Shown here piece after piece: positions 4,981 to 9,590 of a DNA stretch of 11,645 nucleotides. This DNA comes from JBAYJS01 sp041664985 (GTDB lineage Bacteria > Patescibacteriota > Patescibacteriia > Buchananbacterales > UBA6539), in assembly GCA_041664985.1 (NCBI GenBank), contig JBAYJS010000033.1:1-11645 (forward strand), in the 5' to 3' direction. The first letter of the stretch is position 1. Every line of letters starts with the position of its first letter. The notes under the pieces were generated by a model that was given only the letters and a program-made list of their open reading frames with translations, did not search any database and was not told where the DNA came from. The translations under genes and the position numbers were made by a program.

Positions 4981-6447
4981 CTAGTCTAACACCGGCGCCT
5001 TTTTATGCCAATCGGTAGCCTGCTGGAAATTATGCCCGGCGCGTAAAATTGTCGGCTCATCAAACTGTTTACCAATAATCTGCAAACCAACCGGCATTTC
5101 TTTTTGACCGTCTTTTGGCTTAATAAAGCCGCAAGGAATCGACAAAGCCGGCACACCGGCAATATTGATTGAAATGGTAAAAATATCGGCCAAATACATG
5201 GTTAACGGATCATCAACCTTTTCACCGATTTTGAAAGCCACGGTTGGGGCGACCGGAGTCATCAAACAATCAACCTGGGACAAAACATTTTCAAAATCTT
5301 TTTTGATTAAAGTTCGGACTTTAGCCGCTTTCAAGTAGTAAGCATCATAATAACCAGCTGAAAGAGTGTAAGTGCCCATCATGATACTGCGTTTGACTTC
5401 CGGGCCAAAACCTTTGGCGCGGCTTTGCAAATAATTATCCAAAAGATTATCGGCTTTAGCCGAAAAGCCATAGCGCACGCCGTCGTAGCGGGCCAAATTG
5501 GCGCTGGCTTCGGATTTAACCAAAATATAGTAAGTTGCAATGGCGTATTTAGTCAAAGGCAAACTGACTTCGGTAATTTTGGCACCCAGCTCCTCAAACT
5601 TGGTAATCGCTTGTCTGATAGAATTTTCTACTCCCGAATCCATGCCAGCGACAAAATACTCTTTGGGCACGCCAATTTTTAAACCTTTGATATCTTGATT
5701 TAAATTAGCGGTATAGTCAGCAACGGCAACTGTCGGCGTGGTGGAATCTTTTGGATCAGGTCCGGCAATCGCATTTAAAATCAAAGCGGCATCTTCAACG
5801 GTTTTGGCCAATGGACCAATCGTATCAAAAGACGAAGCATAAGACATTACACCATAGCGGGAAACCCGGCCGTAAGTGACTTTCAAACCGGTGATGCCGC
5901 AAAACGAAGCCGGCTCACGGATTGAACCACCAGTATCAGTGCCCAAAGCGTACAAAGCTTGGTTGGCACAAACAGCCGAAGCCGAGCCACCGGAACTGCC
6001 GCCCGGAACGCGCTGTAAATCCCAAGGATTTTTAGTGGGAAAAAAGCCGGAATTTTCCGTTGACGAGCCCATAGTGAATTCATCCAAATTAACTTTACCC
6101 AACATCACTGATTTTTTGGCTGCCAATTTTTCAATAGCCGTGGCAGAATATGGTGGAATATAATTTTCTAAAATTTTTGAAGCACCGGTGGTTTTAACAT
6201 CTTTGGTACAAAAACAATCTTTAACTGCCATGGGAATCCCGGCTAACGGTTGAGAAAAATCTCCGTCTTTATCGGCCTGTTTGGCTTGTTGTAATGCCAA
6301 ATCTTCAGTAACAGTAATAAATGATTTAATTTTATCATCCGTTTTTTTAATCTGATCTAAATAAGCCTTAGTCAGCTCAACTGAACTAAAATCTTTTTTC
6401 TTCAAACCTTCATTGGCTTTTTTAATTGTCAGTTCATTTAAATTCAT
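4981..6447 (-). CDS. gatA: Asp/Glu-tRNA(Asn/Gln) amidotransferase subunit A
   Basis: GatA is the amidase subunit of GatCAB, which releases ammonia from glutamine so that mischarged Glu-tRNA(Gln) or Asp-tRNA(Asn) can be amidated. The protein has 488 residues, the normal length. The amidase-signature triad is present with family spacing: K76 (GIPMAVKDCF), S151 (VPGGSSGGSAS) and S175 (DTGGSIREPA). The characteristic segments TTGASKIL, SRYGVMSYASSFDTIGP and GVPALSIPCG also occur. It begins MNLNELTIKKANEGL at 6447, and no strong SD is seen. gatC lies 132 bp upstream on the same strand, separated by an interspersed repeat. gatB is not in the window and must be elsewhere for the complex to work. Confidence 0.97.
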   Translation of the reverse strand: MNLNELTIKKANEGLKKKDFSSVELTKAYLDQIKKTDDKIKSFITVTEDLALQQAKQADKDGDFSQPLAGIPMAVKDCFCTKDVKTTGASKILENYIPPYSATAIEKLAAKKSVMLGKVNLDEFTMGSSTENSGFFPTKNPWDLQRVPGGSSGGSASAVCANQALYALGTDTGGSIREPASFCGITGLKVTYGRVSRYGVMSYASSFDTIGPLAKTVEDAALILNAIAGPDPKDSTTPTVAVADYTANLNQDIKGLKIGVPKEYFVAGMDSGVENSIRQAITKFEELGAKITEVSLPLTKYAIATYYILVKSEASANLARYDGVRYGFSAKADNLLDNYLQSRAKGFGPEVKRSIMMGTYTLSAGYYDAYYLKAAKVRTLIKKDFENVLSQVDCLMTPVAPTVAFKIGEKVDDPLTMYLADIFTISINIAGVPALSIPCGFIKPKDGQKEMPVGLQIIGKQFDEPTILRAGHNFQQATDWHKKAPVLD

Positions 6448-6458
6448 AACTTTATTTT

Positions 6459-6567
6459 GTCATTGCGAGGAGTCCACCGTCTATGCTATTGGCGGCAAGC
6501 AATCTCTGGGTATGAGAGATTACTTCCCCCACCCTTAACCTTTGCTAATCAGCGGGGTCGCAATGAT
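6459..6567. repeat. Interspersed inverted repeat (TCATTGCGA type) between gatC and gatA
   Basis: The outer arms TCATTGCGA (6460-6468) and TCGCAATGA (6558-6566) enclose an inner hairpin AATCTCT (6501-6507) with AGAGATT (6515-6521). The sequence resembles the widespread bacterial intergenic repeat built on TCATTGCGAGGAG and GCAATCTC. It would fold in the gatC-gatA transcript. Confidence 0.75.
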
Positions 6568-6579
6568 AATACGGGACTA

Positions 6580-6870
6580 TTAAAAAACACTCTTAGCTTT
6601 AACTAAATTATCCTGTTGATCAGGCGCTAATTCAATTAATTTTTTCATGGTTGCCGCATCAACATTTTCAACCACATCGGGCCGCAGGACATTTTCTAGG
6701 CCAGTCACCTGAGCGGTTGGCTCGACATTATCCGTATTAACTTCCTTAAGCTGTTCAAAGTAATCCAAAATCGAAGAAAGTTGACCGGCAAATTTCTCTT
6801 TTTCCGCTTCCGTTAGACCCAAACGGGCCAACATTGCGATATGTTCAACATCTTTTATTGATAAAGCCAT
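6580..6870 (-). CDS. gatC: Asp/Glu-tRNA(Asn/Gln) amidotransferase subunit C
   Basis: GatC is the small scaffold subunit that wraps the GatA-GatB interface and stabilises the amidotransferase. The protein has 96 residues, the usual length. The N-terminal helical motif (MALSIKDVEHIAMLARLGLTE), the central QLSSILDYFEQLKEVNTDNVEPT and the C-terminal motif NVLRPDVVE are typical of the family. The start at 6870 fixes the conserved N-terminus; the upstream sequence holds only a weak AAAG. It is the first gene of a gatC-gatA unit read from a promoter at 6917-6945, with a perfect 7-bp hairpin in its short leader. Confidence 0.96.
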   Translation of the reverse strand: MALSIKDVEHIAMLARLGLTEAEKEKFAGQLSSILDYFEQLKEVNTDNVEPTAQVTGLENVLRPDVVENVDAATMKKLIELAPDQQDNLVKAKSVF

Positions 6871-6888
6871 AAATCTTTAAATTAATCA

Positions 6889-6907
6889 AGTAAGCGACTG
6901 GCTTACT
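6889..6907 (-). other. Perfect hairpin in the gatC 5' leader
   Basis: AGTAAGC (6889-6895) pairs with GCTTACT (6901-6907) around a 5-nt loop. It lies just downstream of the predicted gatC transcription start and about 19 nt before the ATG. It may be an mRNA-stabilising element or a binding-site dyad. Confidence 0.5.
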
Positions 6908-6916
6908 AACTTTAAT

Positions 6917-6945
6917 AGTATACAAATATTTATTCACCTTGACAA
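6917..6945 (-). promoter_or_regulatory. gatC-gatA promoter
   Basis: On the minus strand TTGTCA (plus 6940-6945), a 17-nt spacer and TATACT (plus 6917-6922). The match to sigma-70 is strong. Its -35 overlaps the -35 of the divergent RNA A promoter. Confidence 0.75.
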
Positions 6946-6966
6946 GCTTACAAAATCAATTAAAAT
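6939..6966 (+). promoter_or_regulatory. Promoter of RNA A
   Basis: TTGACA (6939-6944), a 16-nt spacer and TAAAAT (6961-6966). Transcription should start near 6973, just before the first hairpin of RNA A. Confidence 0.7.
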
Positions 6967-6972
6967 AATACA

Positions 6973-7419
6973 ATCGCACAATGATAAAAAGACATATTCT
7001 CTAGACAAAGAGAAGATCCTGAAATTTCTGTACAAAACATAGTCCCTCTATTTATTAGACCTGTGTTTTGCTAAAAGGCAGCAGAGATTTCAGCCGGTGG
7101 GTTTGTCACACTCCCAGCCCAGCGTTCTTCGGAACGGTGACAGCCCCTCGCTGTGATTCCTCCCGGAATTACTAAAACCGCTTTTTGGCCAAACTCCTTC
7201 CTGGAGTTTGGCGCCCTCTGGCGATTATCCGATGCCCTATCGGATAACCAAAAAGCTCTCGCGTGTGTTGGCGAGTAAAAGTTGAAAAATCTTTCGCTTT
7301 TCCAGCCGAAGGTTCTAATCCTTCCTCGCCAACCTAATGGTTTTTCACCCAGACTATCGGCAGTTTAAAGCTACCGTCGTTGATTCCGCAACAACGATAA
7401 AAATAGTCTGGGTTTTTTT
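6973..7419 (+). ncRNA. RNA A: unidentified large structured RNA
   Basis: About 447 nt with promoter, near-continuous helices and an intrinsic terminator but no plausible ORF. In order: hairpin 6997-7014; stem 7019-7030/7082-7093 (12 bp) enclosing 7033-7042/7061-7070 (10 bp); UUCG hairpin CGTTC-TTCG-GAACG (7123-7136); hairpin ACAGC-CCCTC-GCTGT (7140-7154); hairpin ATTCC-TCCC-GGAAT (7156-7169). Then comes a four-way junction closed by 7180-7188/7248-7256 with hairpins 7189-7211, 7212-7223 and 7225-7247. A tRNA-like domain follows, closed by 7267-7275/7325-7333 with T-arm GAAGG-TTCTAAT-CCTTC (7308-7324). The terminator is 7347-7419. It is not recognisable as tmRNA, RNase P, SRP or 6S RNA. It has its own terminator and glgC has its own promoter, so it is not simply a glgC riboswitch. 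RNA B shares its plan. Confidence 0.75.
7347..7419 (+). terminator. Terminator of RNA A
   Basis: ACCCAGACTA (7347-7356) pairs with TAGTCTGGGT (7404-7413) and is followed by a seven-T run (7413-7419). The interior holds smaller hairpins, such as TCGTTG (7377-7382) with CAACGA (7392-7397). Polarity fits only the plus strand. Confidence 0.85.
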
Positions 7420-7448
7420 ATCTATTGACCAATTATGCCAGACTAGAC

Positions 7449-7477
7449 TTGACAAAACTTTAAAATTAATCTATACT
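7449..7477 (+). promoter_or_regulatory. glgC promoter
   Basis: TTGACA (7449-7454), a 17-nt spacer and TATACT (7472-7477): the best sigma-70 promoter in the window. The transcript would start near 7484. Confidence 0.85.
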
Positions 7478-7484
7478 GTCAAAT

Positions 7485-7513
7485 TCAGCCTGCTGTGTCG
7501 GGCTGATATTTTT
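7485..7513 (+). promoter_or_regulatory. Terminator-like hairpin in the glgC leader
   Basis: TCAGCC (7485-7490) pairs with GGCTGA (7501-7506), followed by TATTTTT (7507-7513). It begins at the predicted transcription start and resembles a short intrinsic terminator or attenuator, or a protective 5' hairpin. Confidence 0.45.
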
Positions 7514-7539
7514 GTCAGGTAAATCGCAGATAAACAGCT

Positions 7540-7547
7540 GGAGGAGG
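7540..7547 (+). promoter_or_regulatory. Strong Shine-Dalgarno of glgC
   Basis: GGAGGAGG lies 9 nt before ATG 7557. It decides the start over the in-frame ATG at 7512, which lies within the leader. It is the only strong SD in the window. Confidence 0.9.
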
Positions 7548-7556
7548 TTACATTCC

Positions 7557-8732
7557 ATGCTTCAAAATGTTCCACGCGTTACCGCAGTCGTCCTTGGCGG
7601 AGGCCGGGGCGAAAGATTGATGCCCTTGACCCGCAACCGACCCAAACCGAACACGCCGATAGAAAAACGGCGACTGTTCGACTTTGTCGGCAGCAACTGC
7701 GTCAACTCACCCTGTGTGAGTGATGTGCATCTTTTGGCGCAGTACTACGCCAACAAGCTGATTCGGCACGCCCAGGAAACTTACCTGGGTCGAGGAATCA
7801 GAAAACCGGTTTGGTGCCAAGTGGCGCCGATGATTTCCGGCCGGGAGTTTTTTGCCGGGACAGCTGACGCTGTCAGACAAAGCCAGTACCTCTTTGACTC
7901 TCCAAACCAGCATATGCTGGTTTTGTCCGGCGACCATTTGTACACTATGGATTACGGGCCATTGGTTAGCGCTCACGTTGAACAAGACGCAGCAATAACC
8001 GTGGCAGTCGCCAAAATGCCGACAAAAACTGCAGCCAACCGGTTTGGAGTTTTTCGGGTCAACGAGTCCGGCCTGGCCAACGGGTTTGAAGAAAAACCGG
8101 AAAATCCAATACCCATCCCGGGAACCGAGGAGTGTTTTGCCAGTTTGGGAATTTATGTCTTTAATGTGGCAAAACTTCAGGAACTTCTGAAATCGTGCCC
8201 AGGTATGGACTTTGGCCAGGATATAATTCCCTATGCCCTCAGACATAACGGCTACCCGTTGGCTTTGTGGGAATACAACGGTTACTGGCGCGACATCGGA
8301 ACAATCCGCAGCTTGTTTGAAGCCAACATGGACTTGCTTGGACCAACGCCGCCAATCAATCTGTACAATCAAAATTGGCCGATTTATCATCGGGCACTGA
8401 ACTTGGCTTCACCGAAATTCATCAACGGTTGTGTCATCGAGGATTCAATTGTCAGTGATGGCAGTATTATCGCTGGCGAAATTAGACAGGCAGTGATTTC
8501 AACCCGGGTCCGAATCGGCAGCAACAGCCACGTCCATAAAGCAGTGATTATGGATATGACCCAAATCGGCGAAGACGTATCGCTGACCAATGTCATTGTC
8601 GACAAGAAATGCCAAATCGGCAACGGCGTTGTTCTGGGCCAAAACCCGGAAGAAGAAATCAAACGCTATTCGGAAATTGAGCTAGTCGACGGCATCATTG
8701 TCGTGCCGCGCGACACCGTCCTTGCTGCCTGA
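7557..8732 (+). CDS. glgC: Glucose-1-phosphate adenylyltransferase (ADP-glucose pyrophosphorylase)
   Basis: Predicted to make ADP-glucose from glucose-1-phosphate and ATP, the committed step of bacterial glycogen synthesis. It has 391 residues, somewhat shorter than E. coli GlgC (431). The nucleotidyltransferase domain shows LGGGRGERLMPLT (13-25), RPKP (28-31), SNCVNS (46-51), GTADAVRQ (101-108), SGDHLYTMDY (124-133), GFEEKP (176-181, K180 at the sugar-phosphate-binding position), SLGIYVF (196-202) and YWRDIGT (243-249). A left-handed beta-helix repeat region follows (about 287-365). It has its own promoter, leader hairpin, strong SD and terminator, so it is monocistronic. Base composition is clearly GC-richer than the neighbouring genes, and it is the only gene here ending in TGA. 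No other glycogen gene is present. Allosteric properties, or another sugar nucleotide, cannot be excluded. Confidence 0.93.
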   Translation: MLQNVPRVTAVVLGGGRGERLMPLTRNRPKPNTPIEKRRLFDFVGSNCVNSPCVSDVHLLAQYYANKLIRHAQETYLGRGIRKPVWCQVAPMISGREFFAGTADAVRQSQYLFDSPNQHMLVLSGDHLYTMDYGPLVSAHVEQDAAITVAVAKMPTKTAANRFGVFRVNESGLANGFEEKPENPIPIPGTEECFASLGIYVFNVAKLQELLKSCPGMDFGQDIIPYALRHNGYPLALWEYNGYWRDIGTIRSLFEANMDLLGPTPPINLYNQNWPIYHRALNLASPKFINGCVIEDSIVSDGSIIAGEIRQAVISTRVRIGSNSHVHKAVIMDMTQIGEDVSLTNVIVDKKCQIGNGVVLGQNPEEEIKRYSEIELVDGIIVVPRDTVLAA

Positions 8733-8763
8733 CATGTTCTTTGTTCACTCTTTACGGAGTGCC

Positions 8764-8797
8764 AGCGGGAAAGTTTCACCACTTCCCGCTCTTTTTT
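8764..8797 (+). terminator. Terminator of glgC
   Basis: AGCGGGAA (8764-8771) pairs with TTCCCGCT (8783-8790) and is followed by a six-T run (8792-8797), 31 nt after the glgC stop codon. Confidence 0.9.
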
Positions 8798-8813
8798 ATC
8801 TATAAATTTAATC

Positions 8814-8842
8814 TTTACAAAAATATTTGATTGCGCTAAAAT
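8814..8842 (+). promoter_or_regulatory. Promoter of RNA B
   Basis: TTTACA (8814-8819), a 17-nt spacer and TAAAAT (8837-8842). It lies directly after the glgC terminator and implies a start near 8849. Confidence 0.65.
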
Positions 8843-8848
8843 TTTATT

Positions 8849-9290
8849 ACTTAGCTTTTTATCTGCCCTCATTCCGCAAAAGTGGCTCCCCAAGCCACGG
8901 TTTCTCTTCGGCGCCTCCCGACTACTGCAGTATGTCACAGTACGTTAGCCAGAGAAACTAACCGTAGGGTCGGTAGCCTAATTGCCCAGGCAACCACAAC
9001 CGGCCCTACGGCCGCCCTTCCTGCTAAGGCTTTGTTCTTTTGGCCACAACCAGCCGCTTTTGGCTAAACCATTCTGTGTGGTTTATACACCTCCCCGTAT
9101 TTCGTTTCGTTCCGAAACGAAGCCAAAAGCCTTTGACCCGCTGTCCTCCCCGACAGCATCCCACGTTGTCAGACCGATTATGTTATTCGGCTTGAAAAGG
9201 ATTTCAAGGAAGGTTCTAATCCTTCTCTGACAACCTGTCAATCCCGGTCCCAGATTGCCTTGCTTAATCGCAATGAATGCAATCTGGGAC
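8849..9290 (+). ncRNA. RNA B: unidentified large structured RNA, related in plan to RNA A
   Basis: About 442 nt, following its own promoter. Helices in order: GTGGCT/AGCCAC (8882-8898); 8900-8907/8951-8958; CCGTAGGG (8962-8969) with CCCTACGG (9004-9011). A junction follows, closed by AAGGC (9026-9030) plus TTTTGGC (9038-9044) with 9122-9133 and a 7-nt bulge. It holds hairpins 9052-9065, 9066-9084 and 9101-9121. Then comes GCTGTC-CTCCCC-GACAGC (9140-9157). The tRNA-like cloverleaf is closed by 9165-9173/9226-9234, with D-like arm 9174-9190, anticodon-like arm 9191-9208 and T-arm GAAGG-TTCTAAT-CCTTC (9209-9225). A 12-bp hairpin (9247-9258/9279-9290) ends it. There is no strong T-run, so the 3' end is uncertain and read-through into RNA C is possible. 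It is not a normal tRNA: the anticodon-like loop has 6 nt and there is no G18-G19 equivalent. Confidence 0.7.
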
Positions 9291-9311
9291 TGATTCATAT
9301 CCAAAACATTT

Positions 9312-9338
9312 TTGACAAATAACCAATACCATTATAGT
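9312..9338 (+). promoter_or_regulatory. Candidate promoter of RNA C
   Basis: TTGACA (9312-9317) and TATAGT (9333-9338). The 15-nt spacer is shorter than ideal. Confidence 0.45.
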
Positions 9339-9344
9339 CTGGTA

Positions 9345-9544
9345 TTAAAGACAAGATGAGTCGCACCTCTTACGTGCTGGCAAATCTTTGACTTAGGACA
9401 AAAGCTAGTCAAAGCCCAAAGCTGATAAAATATCCTAAAGGTAATGCACACTACCCATCAGGATCCGAAAGGGGCCTAGGCTGACTGTTGTCTGCTGCAC
9501 TACCGGTGCCAAAATGTTGCTCTAATATTTTGGTGCCTTTTTTT
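9345..9544 (+). ncRNA. RNA C: unidentified small RNA with a possible pseudoknot
   Basis: About 200 nt between a candidate promoter and an intrinsic terminator, with no ORF. Elements: hairpin GCAC-CTCTTAC-GTGC (9363-9377); stem CTTTGACT (9386-9393) with AGTCAAAG (9407-9414), whose loop TAGGA (9394-9398) can pair with TCCTA (9433-9437) as an H-type pseudoknot; GNRA-capped hairpin 9460-9477 with one mismatch; terminator 9505-9544. The next gene (ligA) is on the other strand, so this is not a riboswitch leader. The conserved SRP and 6S RNA landmarks I looked for are absent. Confidence 0.55.
9505..9544 (+). terminator. Terminator of RNA C
   Basis: GGTGCCAAAAT (9505-9515) pairs with ATTTTGGTGCC (9527-9537), 11 bp including two G-U pairs, followed by a seven-T run (9538-9544). 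Confidence 0.85.
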
Positions 9545-9547
9545 ATA

Positions 9548-9571
9548 TAAAAACTGGGGCTTTCACCCCAG
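9548..9571 (-). terminator. Terminator of ligA
   Basis: CTGGGG (9554-9559) pairs with CCCCAG (9566-9571). On the minus strand the hairpin is followed by a T-run (the A-run at plus 9549-9553). It lies 19 nt past the ligA stop codon. Confidence 0.8.
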
Positions 9572-9590
9572 ATTAAATTTTTGAATAAAA

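Noticed and set aside
7337..7522. 61-codon open frame on the plus strand
   Set aside because: It spans the RNA A terminator and the glgC promoter; no SD or domain.
7512..7556. Upstream in-frame start for glgC at 7512
   Set aside because: It lacks an SD and lies in the leader right after the hairpin. The ATG at 7557 has GGAGGAGG at proper spacing.
7707..8390. 227-codon open frame on the minus strand across glgC
   Set aside because: It is antisense to a complete, motif-rich glgC with its own promoter and SD. Its translation shows no recognisable domain.
8730..8732. UGA recoding (code 25, as in Gracilibacteria/Absconditabacteria)
   Set aside because: Reading through glgC's TGA would run into a clear intrinsic terminator; other genes show no internal TGA.
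8882..9230. Open frames of 61-82 codons across RNA B
   Set aside because: They cover dense hairpins, lack SDs, and their proline/arginine-rich translations resemble translated structured RNA.
6973..9290. RNA A or RNA B as tmRNA
   Set aside because: The T-arm-like ends are tempting, but the acceptor-like stems pair locally, the 5' ends do not pair with them, and no tag reading frame ending in hydrophobic residues plus stop was found.
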